64,000 bases of DNA from Nocardioides alpinus (GTDB taxonomy: Bacteria > Actinomycetota > Actinomycetes > Propionibacteriales > Nocardioidaceae): positions 434,001 through 498,000 of the forward strand of contig NZ_FOKC01000001.1 of assembly GCF_900112035.1 (NCBI RefSeq), in the 5' to 3' direction. Position 1 is the first letter of the stretch. Each line of letters opens with the position of its first letter. A program made the translations under genes and the position numbers. Positions 34,036 through 42,359 of this stretch are shown one piece after another. Below the pieces are notes generated by a model. That model did no database searches, had not been told where the DNA came from, and was given only the letters and a program-made list of their open reading frames with translations.

Positions 34036-34983
34036 ATGAGCACTCGCACCCGCGCCGCCGGCATCCTCACCGCGATCACCATGACGGCCCTCGTGGCCGC
34101 CTGCTCCAGCTCCGACGACAGCGCCTCGGACACCGGCACGTCCGAGTCCTCCGGGATGAGCGCAGAGGCTCCGGACGCCCCGGGCGCCGTGGGCCGTGAG
34201 CTCGGCGACGGCGCCGACACCACGTCCGGCTCCGACTCCGGCTCCGTCTCGGGCTCGAAGGTGGCCGCCATCCCGGAGATGGAGCGCTCGATCATCGCGA
34301 CCGGCGCGATCTCGCTGACCAGCAAGGACGTCGCGGAGACCCGTCGCGAGGTCCAGCGGATCGTCGACGCGCAGGGCGGTGACGTCACCGAGGAGAACAC
34401 CGAGACCGACGACGACGGCGACACGTCGTACGCCCGGCTGGTGATCCGGGTGCCGAGCTCGGAGTTCGGCACGTCGATGGTGGCGCTGGAGAAGGCGGGC
34501 GACCTGCGCTCCTCCACCCGCGGCTCCGACGACGTCACCACCCAGGTCATCGACACCGGCGTGCGGGTGCGGGCACAGGAGGCCAGCCTCAAGCGCGTCG
34601 AGCTGCTCCTCGCTGAGGCGCGGTCGCTCAAGGACATCATCTGGATCGAGTCCCAGCTCACCAGCCGCCAGGCGGAGCTCGACTCGCTGAAGTCGCAGCA
34701 GTCGTGGCTCGCGGACCAGACCTCCCTGTCGACCATCACCGTCGCCATCACCCACCAGCGCGCCCAGGTGAAGGAGGAGAAGCCCGACGACGAGCCCGCC
34801 GGGTTCCTGTCCGGGCTCAAGAGCGGCATGGACGCGCTGGGCGCGAGCTTCGCCGCGGTCGCGACCATCGTCGGCGCGCTGCTGCCCTTCGCGGCAGTGG
34901 CCCTCGTGCTGGGCCTCCCGGTCTGGCTCGTCGTACGCCGTCGCCGGGCCGCGCCAGCGGTGCCGCAGGCCCCGGCCGCCTAG
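34036..34983 (+). CDS. DUF4349 lipoprotein
   Basis: The 315-residue protein has a lipoprotein signal (ILTAITMTALVAAC, lipidated C23), a Ser/Asp-rich linker, then the DUF4349 domain (about 90-240: SIIATGAISLTSKDVAETRR, VIDTGVRVRAQEASLKRVEL, a coiled region ending in SQLTSRQAELDSLKSQQSWL), and a C-terminal membrane helix (about 275-303) with a basic cytoplasmic end. The domain is widespread in Gram-positive envelopes and its function is not known. The start is the ATG giving MSTRTRAAG. It follows the NYN gene on the same strand by 58 bp. Confidence 0.85.
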   Translation: MSTRTRAAGILTAITMTALVAACSSSDDSASDTGTSESSGMSAEAPDAPGAVGRELGDGADTTSGSDSGSVSGSKVAAIPEMERSIIATGAISLTSKDVAETRREVQRIVDAQGGDVTEENTETDDDGDTSYARLVIRVPSSEFGTSMVALEKAGDLRSSTRGSDDVTTQVIDTGVRVRAQEASLKRVELLLAEARSLKDIIWIESQLTSRQAELDSLKSQQSWLADQTSLSTITVAITHQRAQVKEEKPDDEPAGFLSGLKSGMDALGASFAAVATIVGALLPFAAVALVLGLPVWLVVRRRRAAPAVPQAPAA

Positions 34984-35012
34984 GCGTCAGGCCGGGCGCC
35001 GCTCCGACGTCA

Positions 35013-35075
35013 GGAGAACTGCGGCCGTACGACGTGCCCGCGCCGCCCGCGAGCGTCGTACGGCCGCAGTTCTCC
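35013..35075. terminator. Perfect 22-bp inverted repeat between convergent genes
   Basis: 35013-35034 and 35054-35075 are exact complements (arm begins GGAGAACTGCGGCC) around a 19-base loop. It lies between the DUF4349 gene and the convergent flavin reductase gene and is a probable bidirectional terminator, although no T-run follows. Confidence 0.7.
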
Positions 35076-35093
35076 GAGGTCCCGGCCCGCCGC

Positions 35094-35696
35094 TCAGGCG
35101 GCGTCCTCGTCGGCGGAGTGCCCGGCGACCGTCTTCTCGGCCCCGCGGTCGACCTCGGCGCCGTTGATGCGGCCGTCGAGGCGGGCAGGGTCGAGGTCGT
35201 CGCGGTGCAGCTTGGCGAAGGCCGAGCGGTGGAAGACGAGCGGGTGCTCGCCGTCGCCGCCGCCGACCTCGTGCACCTCGAGCAGCACGATCACGTGGTC
35301 GCCGGCGACGACCTCCTCGTGCACCGAGCAGTCATAGGTCGCGACCGCCTCGTCGAGCAGCACGGCGCCGCCGTCGGTGACCCGGAACGGCAGGCCGGCG
35401 AAGCGCTCCTCGCGGGGGCCGGCCAGCTGGCGGCAGACCGCGTCGTGGTGGTCGGCCAGGACGCTGATGCCGAGCCGGTCCGCCTCGCGCAGCAGCGGCC
35501 AGGTGGAGCTGGTCGTCGAGATCGAGAACGACACCAGCGGCGGGTCGATGCTCACCGAGGTGAACGACGACGCGGCGATGCCGGCCAGCTGGCCCTTCAC
35601 CGAGGCCGCCACGGCCACGACGCCGGAGGGGAACGCGCCGAACGCGTCGCGGAGGGTGCGGGGGTCGAGCTGTTGGGCGTGGGCGTGCAGGGTCAT
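35094..35696 (-). CDS. Flavin reductase domain protein (FMN-binding, two-component monooxygenase partner)
   Basis: The 200-residue protein matches the HpaC/RutF-like flavin reductase fold: LRDAFGAFPSGVVAVAASVK, GIAASSFTSVSIDPPLVSFS, STWPLLREADRLGISVLADH and DHVIVLLEVHEV. It would supply reduced FMN to the flavin monooxygenases of the same cluster. It is the last gene of the minus-strand run and its ATG overlaps the preceding stop (ATGA). Confidence 0.85.
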   Translation of the reverse strand: MTLHAHAQQLDPRTLRDAFGAFPSGVVAVAASVKGQLAGIAASSFTSVSIDPPLVSFSISTTSSTWPLLREADRLGISVLADHHDAVCRQLAGPREERFAGLPFRVTDGGAVLLDEAVATYDCSVHEEVVAGDHVIVLLEVHEVGGGDGEHPLVFHRSAFAKLHRDDLDPARLDGRINGAEVDRGAEKTVAGHSADEDAA

Positions 35697-36274
35697 GCGG
35701 ACACCACCTGACGGGTCGGGGCGGGGAGGGCGGGCAGGAGCTGCTGCGCCGTGGCGAACCACGCGTCGTACGCCTCGGGGTCGGCGTGGTCGGCGTCGAG
35801 GACGTAGAGCGCGCGGGTCGGCACGGACGCACCGAGCTCGACGAGCACCGGACGCAGGCCGTGCTCCGGCGCGAGCGAGTGGGCCACCGAGGCACCGAGC
35901 ATCAGCGGGATGGCGGTGACCCCGCCGAGCCCCTGGTGGGGGAAACGGTCGAGGAACGCCTTGAGCAGGCCGGTGTAGGTCGCCTTGTAGGTCGGGCTGG
36001 CGACGATGACCACGAGGCTCCCCGCGACCTGCTCGACGAGGTCGTCGACGGTCTCGGATGTCCAGTCGAACAGCTCGGAGGCGTGGTCGGCCAGGTCGAC
36101 GACGAGGTCCGCACCCCCGAGCCGGTCGGCGAGGGTGAGCGCGGAGTCGTACGTGCGCGAGCGGGGCTTGGGGTTGCCGACCACGACGGCGACGCGGGCG
36201 CCGTTCGTGGGGTCCCCGCGGCGTTGTTCGGGGGAGCGAAGCGGAGGAGAAGAAGGCCGTGGGGTGTTGCTCAC
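35693..36274 (-). CDS. NAD(P)H-dependent FMN reductase (SsuE-like)
   Basis: The 193-residue protein is a flavodoxin-fold reductase: VAVVVGNPKPRSRT starts the FMN phosphate loop, SPTYKATYTGLLKAFLDRFP is the conserved isoalloxazine-side motif, and a C-terminal helix follows. An N-terminal extension of about 30 Pro/Arg-rich residues precedes the fold. The GTG start overlaps the stop of the monooxygenase gene (GTGA). Together with the next gene it gives this cluster two different flavin reductases. Confidence 0.85.
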   Translation of the reverse strand: MSNTPRPSSPPLRSPEQRRGDPTNGARVAVVVGNPKPRSRTYDSALTLADRLGGADLVVDLADHASELFDWTSETVDDLVEQVAGSLVVIVASPTYKATYTGLLKAFLDRFPHQGLGGVTAIPLMLGASVAHSLAPEHGLRPVLVELGASVPTRALYVLDADHADPEAYDAWFATAQQLLPALPAPTRQVVSA

Positions 36275-37413
36275 TGTGCGGCCCGCTGTCCACCGAAGGG
36301 GACCGAGGCGCGCGCGGCGACGGGCGCCGGGTGGGTCCACAGCCCACGCTTCTCCAGCACCGGCAGGACGCCCTCCCCGAAGTGGTAGGCGCCCTCGAGG
36401 TGCGGGTAGGCCGAGAGGACCCACTCGTCGATGCCGAGGGCGGCGTACTCCTCGATGCGGTCGGCGACCTCCTCGTGGCTGCCGACGAGAGCGGTGCCGG
36501 CACCTCCGCGGACCAGGCCGACGCCCGCCCAGACGTTGGGGTGGATCTCGAGGGAGTCGCGCGAGCCGTTGTTGAGGGCCAGCATGTTCTGCTGGCCGAC
36601 GGACTCGGACCGTTTGAGACCGTCCTGGACGCGCTCAATCTCGGCGTCGTTGATGCCCTCGAGCAGGCGGTCGGCCTCGGCCCAGGCCTCCTCGGAGGTG
36701 TCGCGGTTGATGGTGTGCATCCGGATGCCGAAGCGGATCTCGCGGCCGTGCTTGTCCGCCAGCTCGCGGATCCAGGCGATCTTCCTCGCCACGGCAGCCG
36801 GCGGCTCGCCCCAGGTGAGGTAGACGTCCGCGTGCTTGGCCGCCACGTCGCCCGCGGCGGGCGAGGAGCCGCCGAAGTAGATCTCCGGGACCGGGTCGGG
36901 CAGCTGCTGCAGCTGGGCCTGGTCGACGCGCAGGTGGCGACCGGCGTAGGTCACCTGCTCGCCGCGCCACAGTCGACGCACGATCTCGAGGAACTCGTCG
37001 CAGCGCTGGTAGCGCTCGTCCTTGTCGAGGAAGTCGCCGTAGGCGCGCTGCTCGTGGGACTCACCGCCGGTGACGACGTTGAGCAGCAGCCGGCCCCCCG
37101 ACAGGTTCTGGAAGGTGGCCGCCATCTGCGCGGCCAGGGTGGGCGACGTCAGGCCGGGACGGAACGCGACGAGGAACTTCAGCCGCTCCGACAGCGGGGC
37201 GAGCATCGCGGTCGACAGCCAGGCGTCCTCGCACCACGCGCCGGTGGGCGTCAGCGCGGCCTCGAAGCCGAGCTGCTCGGCGGACCGTGCGATCTGGCCG
37301 AGGTAGGGCACGCTGGCCGGCCGGCCGCCGTTGCCGTGGGTGACCCCGTGGCCGCCGCTGACGACCTGGCGGCCGTCGCCTCCGTTGGTGGGCAGGAACC
37401 AGTGGAACTTCAT
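36271..37413 (-). CDS. LLM-class flavin-dependent alkanesulfonate monooxygenase-like enzyme (SsuD-like)
   Basis: The 380-residue TIM-barrel protein begins MKFHWFLPTNGGDGRQV, as SsuD-like enzymes do, and carries PTGAWCEDAWLSTAMLAPLS, FLVAFRPGLTSPTLAAQMAA and LLLNVVTGGESHEQRAYGDF, including the conserved active-site region. It uses FMNH2 and oxygen to release sulfite from alkanesulfonates. GAAAGGG precedes the ATG. It lies between a flavin reductase and an SfnB-like gene. The exact sulfonate is unknown. Confidence 0.88.
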   Translation of the reverse strand: MKFHWFLPTNGGDGRQVVSGGHGVTHGNGGRPASVPYLGQIARSAEQLGFEAALTPTGAWCEDAWLSTAMLAPLSERLKFLVAFRPGLTSPTLAAQMAATFQNLSGGRLLLNVVTGGESHEQRAYGDFLDKDERYQRCDEFLEIVRRLWRGEQVTYAGRHLRVDQAQLQQLPDPVPEIYFGGSSPAAGDVAAKHADVYLTWGEPPAAVARKIAWIRELADKHGREIRFGIRMHTINRDTSEEAWAEADRLLEGINDAEIERVQDGLKRSESVGQQNMLALNNGSRDSLEIHPNVWAGVGLVRGGAGTALVGSHEEVADRIEEYAALGIDEWVLSAYPHLEGAYHFGEGVLPVLEKRGLWTHPAPVAARASVPFGGQRAAQ

Positions 37414-37427
37414 GATCAGACCCTTTC

Positions 37428-38651
37428 TCAGAGCTGCCCGTGGTTGGGCGGGGGTGTGCCGTCGACGACGAAGCGGCCCAGGTGCTGGACCTTCCACGCC
37501 GCCGGGTCGTGCAGGGTGTGGGTGCGCGCGTTGCGCCAGTGCCGGTTGAGGTTGAGGGAGTCGAGGGCGGACCGGGTGCCGGCGACCTCGAAGAGCCGGC
37601 TCGAGACGTCGACGGCGACCCGCGCCGAGAGGGCGCGGACGGTCGCGACGGCGAGGCTCGCGGTCGCGGCCGTGTCGGCGGTCAGGTCGACGTCCGCGGC
37701 GTCGACCGCCCGGGCGGCCTCGCGCAGCAGCGCCTCCGCGGCGCGTACGTCGATCTCCATCGCGCCCAGTGCCTGCACGACGAGCGGGTCGTCCGCGGCG
37801 CGGTCGACGCCGGCGTCGGGGTAGGGACGCGACGACGTACGCACGAAGTCGGCCGCGTCGTGCAGCGCGGCGCGGGCGATGCCGACGTCGAGGGCCGCGT
37901 GCAGGACCTGCGCGAACGCGCCGTAGGTCTGCGGGCCCTCGAAGGTGAGGTGGTAGGGCGTGATCCGGTCCGCGGCGACGTCGACCTCGCGCAGCTCCAC
38001 GGTGCCGCTGGCGGTGGTGCGCTGGCCCATGCCGCCCCAGTCGTCGGTGACCCGTACGCCGGGGGCGCGGCGCTCGACCCACGCGACGTGCAGCGGCCCC
38101 GTGCCCGGCGCGGCGAGCGTGTCCTGGCGCGCGAGGACCGGGATCCAGTCGGCGAAGAGCGCACCGGTGCTGTAGCCCTTGGTGCCGTTAAGGGTCCAGC
38201 GGCCGCGACCGGCCGGCGTCAGGGACGTGCGGATGTCGCGCACGTGACGGGTGCCGACCTCGGACTGCGCGTTGCCGAAGCGCTTGCCGGCCATCACCTC
38301 GCCGAAGAAGAAGTGCTGCTGCGCGGGCGTGCCCTGGTGGCGCATCGCGTTGACGTAGACGAAGTGGCTGTGCGGGATCTGCGCCACGCTGGGGTCACCG
38401 GCGGCAAGGATCCGGAAGATCTCGGCGAGGCTCTCGACGCGGAGGCCCGCGCCGCCGTGGCTGGCCGGGACCGTGACCGCGAGGAGCCCGGAGGCCGAGA
38501 GGCGCTCGACCTCCGCCTCGGGCAGGATCCGGTCACGGTCGCGCTCGGCCGAGGAGGCCGCGACGTCGGCGGCGATCTCGGTGGCGACCGCGACCGCTGC
38601 ACCGGCGGCAAGCACGGGCACGGTCTTCGAGGCCAGGACGTCGGTGCTCAT
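37428..38651 (-). CDS. SfnB/DszC-like acyl-CoA-dehydrogenase-fold flavoprotein, first paralogue
   Basis: The 407-residue protein has the acyl-CoA dehydrogenase fold but the sequence features of the sulfur-acquisition SfnB / DszC group: ALFADWIPVLARQ, WGGMGQRTTASGTVELREVD and a C-terminus with RHWRNARTHTLHDPAAWKVQ and GTPPPNHGQL. These enzymes are FMN-dependent oxygenases acting on sulfur compounds. A second member of the same family lies two genes upstream. The 14-bp gap to the SsuD-like gene and ATGA overlap with the SfnG-like gene show one transcript. Confidence 0.85.
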   Translation of the reverse strand: MSTDVLASKTVPVLAAGAAVAVATEIAADVAASSAERDRDRILPEAEVERLSASGLLAVTVPASHGGAGLRVESLAEIFRILAAGDPSVAQIPHSHFVYVNAMRHQGTPAQQHFFFGEVMAGKRFGNAQSEVGTRHVRDIRTSLTPAGRGRWTLNGTKGYSTGALFADWIPVLARQDTLAAPGTGPLHVAWVERRAPGVRVTDDWGGMGQRTTASGTVELREVDVAADRITPYHLTFEGPQTYGAFAQVLHAALDVGIARAALHDAADFVRTSSRPYPDAGVDRAADDPLVVQALGAMEIDVRAAEALLREAARAVDAADVDLTADTAATASLAVATVRALSARVAVDVSSRLFEVAGTRSALDSLNLNRHWRNARTHTLHDPAAWKVQHLGRFVVDGTPPPNHGQL

Positions 38652-39763
38652 GCCACCTGCTCGCGATCGGCGGCCTCGAGCTCGCGCACGATCGGGAGGA
38701 CGTGCTGGCCGAAGTGCTCGACCTCCTCCTGGAAGTGGAGGAAGCCGAGGAGGAACAGGTCCACACCACGACGCTTGAACTCGATCATCCGGTGCGCGAC
38801 CTGCTCGGGCGTGCCGACCAGGCCGGTGCGGAAGCCGTCGTTGTACTGCACCAGGTCGCGGAAGTCGGAGTCCTGCCACATGCCCGTCCGGTCGCCCGTG
38901 GACTGGCCGGCCTGCTTGACCGCGTCGCCGAAGCCCGCGACCGCCTCGGGGTTGGCCCGGGCGATGATCTCCTCGAGGGTGGCGTGCGCCTCTGCCTCGG
39001 TCTCGCGGGCGACCATGAAGCCGTTGACGCCGAACCGGACGGTGCGCCCGGCGCTGCGCGCGCTGCGGGTGACGCCCTCGATCTGGGCGGCGATGCCGTC
39101 GGGGGTGTTGCCGTTGGCGAAGTACCAGTCGCTCACGCGTCCGGCCATCTCCTGGGCCGTGGAGGAGTTGCCACCCTGGAAGATCTCCGGCAGCGGGCGA
39201 CCCGGAAGGTCCAGCGGCTTGGGGTTCATGTCGAAGTCGCGCAGCTGGAAGAAGTCGCCGCGGAACTGCGCGTCGTCGCTGGTCCAGATCTCGCGGATGT
39301 AGGCGATGAACTCCTCGGCCATCCGGTAGCGCTCGCCGTGCTCGAGCCAGCGCACGCCCATGTGCGTCGCCTCGTCCTTGAACCAGCCGGAGACCACGTT
39401 GATGGCGGCGCGACCGTTGCTGAGGTGGTCTGCGGTCGAGATGAACTTCGCGAGGACCCCGGGGTGCCACATGTAGGGGTGCACCGCGGAGATGACCTTG
39501 AGCCGCTCGGTGGCGAGCAGCAGCGCCAGGCTGAAGCTGGTCGCCTCGTGCTGGTAGGCAGCCCCGTACGAGGCGGTGTAGCGGACCTGGGTCAGCGCGT
39601 AGTCGAAGCCGTTGTTCTCGGCCGTCTGCGCCAGGCGCTTGTTGTAGTCGTAGTCCCAGCCGGTGCGCTGCTCGATGTCGGAGATCACCAGGCCGCCCGA
39701 GACGTTGGGCACCCAGTAGGCGAACTGGAGCGGCTCGGTGGTGCGGACGGAAGACGTGCTCAT
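38648..39763 (-). CDS. sfnG: Dimethylsulfone monooxygenase-like LLM flavoprotein
   Basis: The 371-residue enzyme matches SfnG: FAYWVPNVSGGLVISDIEQR, ALTQVRYTASYGAAYQHEAT, VSGWFKDEATHMGVRWLEHG and DWYFANGNTPDGIAAQI. SfnG converts dimethyl sulfone to methanesulfinate with FMNH2 from a reductase. GAGGAGA lies before the ATG. The cluster also has SsuD-like and SfnB-like enzymes, which is the arrangement expected for growth on dimethyl sulfone or alkanesulfonates as sulfur source. Confidence 0.85.
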   Translation of the reverse strand: MSTSSVRTTEPLQFAYWVPNVSGGLVISDIEQRTGWDYDYNKRLAQTAENNGFDYALTQVRYTASYGAAYQHEATSFSLALLLATERLKVISAVHPYMWHPGVLAKFISTADHLSNGRAAINVVSGWFKDEATHMGVRWLEHGERYRMAEEFIAYIREIWTSDDAQFRGDFFQLRDFDMNPKPLDLPGRPLPEIFQGGNSSTAQEMAGRVSDWYFANGNTPDGIAAQIEGVTRSARSAGRTVRFGVNGFMVARETEAEAHATLEEIIARANPEAVAGFGDAVKQAGQSTGDRTGMWQDSDFRDLVQYNDGFRTGLVGTPEQVAHRMIEFKRRGVDLFLLGFLHFQEEVEHFGQHVLPIVRELEAADREQVA

Positions 39764-39825
39764 GGGCTCTCCTCGGGACACGGCAGTGCGGTCGGACCTG
39801 TTGTGCTTAATCTTTATCGATCTTG

Positions 39826-39835
39826 TAGACAAAAC
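39826..39835 (-). promoter_or_regulatory. Possible LysR operator half-site (GTTTTGTCTA)
   Basis: This AT-rich motif stands ~60 bp upstream of sfnG and resembles GTTTTGTATA at 41266-41275 next to the LysR gene. The regulator of the cluster may bind both. Confidence 0.35.
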
Positions 39836-39883
39836 TACCAGCGGCCACTCCCGGTCCCGACCACCCCGTCGCGCGGGCCTGTC

Positions 39884-39940
39884 GAGGGGGTGGAAGGCCG
39901 GGCCTGTCACCCTGCCCTTCCACTCGCCCTCCACCCCCTC
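39884..39940 (-). terminator. Hairpin region with two alternative stems between the flavoprotein and sfnG genes
   Basis: GAGGGGGTGGA (39884-39894) pairs exactly with 39930-39940, while an overlapping pair at 39890-39897 / 39916-39923 gives a competing stem. It follows the stop of the upstream flavoprotein gene and precedes the sfnG promoter region, so it could terminate or attenuate readthrough. Confidence 0.5.
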
Positions 39941-39960
39941 CGGGACCAGTGCGTGACCGG

Positions 39961-41250
39961 TCAGTCCTTGGGGCGGCCTTCCGCCCAGCCCTGGCGCCGG
40001 CGGGTGCCACCGATCGACCAGGCGTACGGCGGGGGCGTGCCGTTGACGGCGTGCGCCCCGACGACCCGGGCCTTGAGGATGCGCGGGTTGTGCGAGGCGA
40101 CGGTGCGGGCGTTGCGCCAGTGGCGGTCGAGCGCGAGCGGGCGCGCCGTGGCCGAGGCGCCGAGCGCGTCGAAGATGTCGGACGTGGCCCGCAGCACCAG
40201 CTCGGAGACGACGACCTGTGCACTGGAGGACTCGATCTCGCTGGCCTCGACGAGGGCGGCGACCTCCTCGGGCCCGGCGAGCACGGCGTCGGCGACCGCC
40301 TGCACGCTCGCGGCCACGCGCAGGGTGGTGGCCTCGGCGGCATAGACGGCAGCGGCGATCTCGCCGACCCGGGCGAGCACCTGGGCGTCGTCGCGCACGC
40401 GCGGAGCGTTGGCGTGCGAGAAGTTGCGGGTGCGGCCCTGCACCGCAGCGACGACATCTGCCAGCGCAGCCCTGGCGATCCCGGTCAGCGTGGCCAGCAG
40501 GTTGAGCTGGTAGAACGCGGTCTGGTAGGGGAAGCGCTCCTCGAACGGCAGCACGTGGTCGGCCGGGACGCCGACGTTGTCGAAGGTGGTCGTGCCGCTG
40601 CCGGTGCCGCGCTGGCCGAAGCCGTTCCAGTCGTCGGTGGTCCCGACGCCGGGGTGACGGGTGTCGACCAGGGCGATCGCGGTGGCCTCCTCGACCTCGT
40701 CGGGGTGGCCGGGGGTCGCGACCCGCGCGTGGACGTCGGTCCACTCGGCGAAGATGGTGCCGGTGGTGTAGTACTTCGTGCCGTCGAGGCGGTAGGAACC
40801 GTCGGCGCGCGGACGGAGCACGGTGCGCGGCAGGTCGATGCTCGAGCCCACCTCCGACCACGCGTTGCCGGCCATCTCCCCTGCCACGAAGCGGTCGAAC
40901 CACACCCGCTGGTCGCTGGACCGGGCGTGGTGCCACAGCCGGTCCTCGACGAGGGCGAAGTGGCCACGGAAGGCCTGCGGCAGGTTGGCGTCGACCGCAG
41001 CGAGCTCGATCCACAGCCGCGTCATCGCGACCAGGTCGAGCCCACCGCCGCCGTACGCCGCGGGCACGCGCACCGCGCCGAAGCCCTCGGACTTGAGGCG
41101 GGCGACCGCCTCGACAGGGAGCTCGCCGTCCAGCTCGCGCTGGAGGACCCCCTCGGCGACGGCGGTCAGCACCGGCGCCCACTGGGCCAGCAGGTCGTCG
41201 GTCACACGGACATCGCGACCGAGGGTGGGCCGGACACGCAGAGTGGTCAT
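39961..41250 (-). CDS. SfnB/DszC-like acyl-CoA-dehydrogenase-fold flavoprotein, second paralogue
   Basis: The 429-residue protein shares GTKYYTTGTIFAEWTDVHA, DWNGFGQRGTGSGTTTFDNV and RHWRNARTVASHNPRILKAR with the paralogue at 37428-38651, so both belong to the SfnB/DszC group of sulfur-compound oxygenases or dehydrogenases. Its C-terminus is longer, with a basic, Trp-containing end. GGAGGAACC precedes the ATG. It is divergent from the LysR regulator and separated from sfnG by a ~200-bp region with hairpins and a promoter, so it may be expressed separately. Confidence 0.85.
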   Translation of the reverse strand: MTTLRVRPTLGRDVRVTDDLLAQWAPVLTAVAEGVLQRELDGELPVEAVARLKSEGFGAVRVPAAYGGGGLDLVAMTRLWIELAAVDANLPQAFRGHFALVEDRLWHHARSSDQRVWFDRFVAGEMAGNAWSEVGSSIDLPRTVLRPRADGSYRLDGTKYYTTGTIFAEWTDVHARVATPGHPDEVEEATAIALVDTRHPGVGTTDDWNGFGQRGTGSGTTTFDNVGVPADHVLPFEERFPYQTAFYQLNLLATLTGIARAALADVVAAVQGRTRNFSHANAPRVRDDAQVLARVGEIAAAVYAAEATTLRVAASVQAVADAVLAGPEEVAALVEASEIESSSAQVVVSELVLRATSDIFDALGASATARPLALDRHWRNARTVASHNPRILKARVVGAHAVNGTPPPYAWSIGGTRRRQGWAEGRPKD

Positions 41251-41265
41251 GGGTGGGTTCCTCCC

Positions 41266-41275
41266 GTTTTGTATA
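41266..41275 (+). promoter_or_regulatory. Possible LysR operator (GTTTTGTATA) in the divergent promoter region
   Basis: The intergenic region 41251-41369 has an AT-rich core (41266-41295) in an otherwise GC-rich segment and contains TATAGT on the plus strand. Autoregulation by the adjacent LysR protein is inferred. Confidence 0.4.
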
Positions 41276-41369
41276 GTTACTTAGTAGACTTTAGGCAGTC
41301 GAGGTGGAGGAGGACGACACCCCGGCAGCAGGTTTTGCCGACCACCCCACCTCGCAGCAGGAGCCCCCC

Positions 41370-42359
41370 GTGCGGATCGAACAACTGGAATACCTCGCAG
41401 CCGTGACCGAGCACGGGTCCCTGCGCCGGGCGAGCGAGGCGATGCACATCTCGCAGCCCGCCCTCAGCGAGGCCGTGACCAAGCTGGAGAAGGAGCTGGG
41501 CACGACGCTGCTCGACCGGCGTCGTACGGGCTCACGGATCAGCCGGCAGGGACTGGACCTCCTGCAGAACATGACCGAGGTGCTCGAGGCCGTCGACCGG
41601 TTGCGCCAGGCAGCCGGCCAGCAGTCCGCGCGCCGGCGCGACCTGCGCATCGGGACCGTCAACACCGCCTCGTCGAGCCTCCTCGCGCCGGCGCTGCGCG
41701 ACCTGCACGCGCGACACGGGTCGGGTGGCGTCGAGGTCGTCAACGGCCGCGCCACCGACATCCAGCAGGGGCTCGCAGAGGGGTCGCTCGACCTCGGCCT
41801 GGTCAACGTGCTGCCCGGGGACGAGGTGCCCCCGATGCTCGTGTGGGACAAGCTGATCGAGGGCACGCCGGTCGCGTGCCTGCGCGTCGACCACCCCCTC
41901 GCCGCCCAGGAGCGGATCAGCGTCGAGGACCTGCGCGCCGAGCCGCACGTGCTGATGCGTCCCGGCTTCGTGATGCACCGCTACGCCCACCGCGTCTTCG
42001 CCGGCGCGCTGCCGGAGACGACGTACGCCACCGACGGGGCGGAGATGGGCAAGGCCATGGTCGCCGCCGGGCTGGGCATCTCGATCCTGCCGGACTTCTC
42101 GATCAGCGCCGACCCGCTGGTGCGGGCGGGCGTGCTCACCACGCGGCCGATCCTCACCGGCCAGGGACTGACGACGGTCACGCTGCTGATGCTGCGTCGT
42201 CGCGCCGAGCGCACGTCGGAGCCGCTGCGCGACCTGCAGACCGCACTGGTGCGCCAGGCGAGGGCCTACCTCTCGGACCTCGAGGCACCAGCGGCGTCCC
42301 CCGCGGTCGCGGCGGTCACACCGATCAGTAGCCGTGCACGAACTCGGTCAGCGCCTTGA
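41370..42359 (+). CDS. LysR family transcriptional regulator of the organosulfur cluster
   Basis: The 329-residue protein has the LysR helix-turn-helix at residues ~1-60 (LEYLAAVTEHGSLRRASEAM, ISQPALSEAVTKLEKELG) and a periplasmic-binding-protein-like effector domain at ~90-300. The GTG start giving VRIEQLEYL is preceded by AGGAG at a good distance; an upstream in-frame start lacks one. Its position divergent from the sulfur flavoprotein gene is the classical LysR arrangement. The 3' end overlaps the convergent hemE gene by 35 bp. A sulfur-starvation signal is likely but not shown. Confidence 0.88.
   Translation: MRIEQLEYLAAVTEHGSLRRASEAMHISQPALSEAVTKLEKELGTTLLDRRRTGSRISRQGLDLLQNMTEVLEAVDRLRQAAGQQSARRRDLRIGTVNTASSSLLAPALRDLHARHGSGGVEVVNGRATDIQQGLAEGSLDLGLVNVLPGDEVPPMLVWDKLIEGTPVACLRVDHPLAAQERISVEDLRAEPHVLMRPGFVMHRYAHRVFAGALPETTYATDGAEMGKAMVAAGLGISILPDFSISADPLVRAGVLTTRPILTGQGLTTVTLLMLRRRAERTSEPLRDLQTALVRQARAYLSDLEAPAASPAVAAVTPISSRARTRSAP

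Noticed and set aside
38652..39470. Fused two-domain sulfur flavoprotein
   Set aside because: The open frame continues upstream of 38651 only as an antiparallel-frame artefact of high GC; ATGA overlap with sfnG marks the true start.
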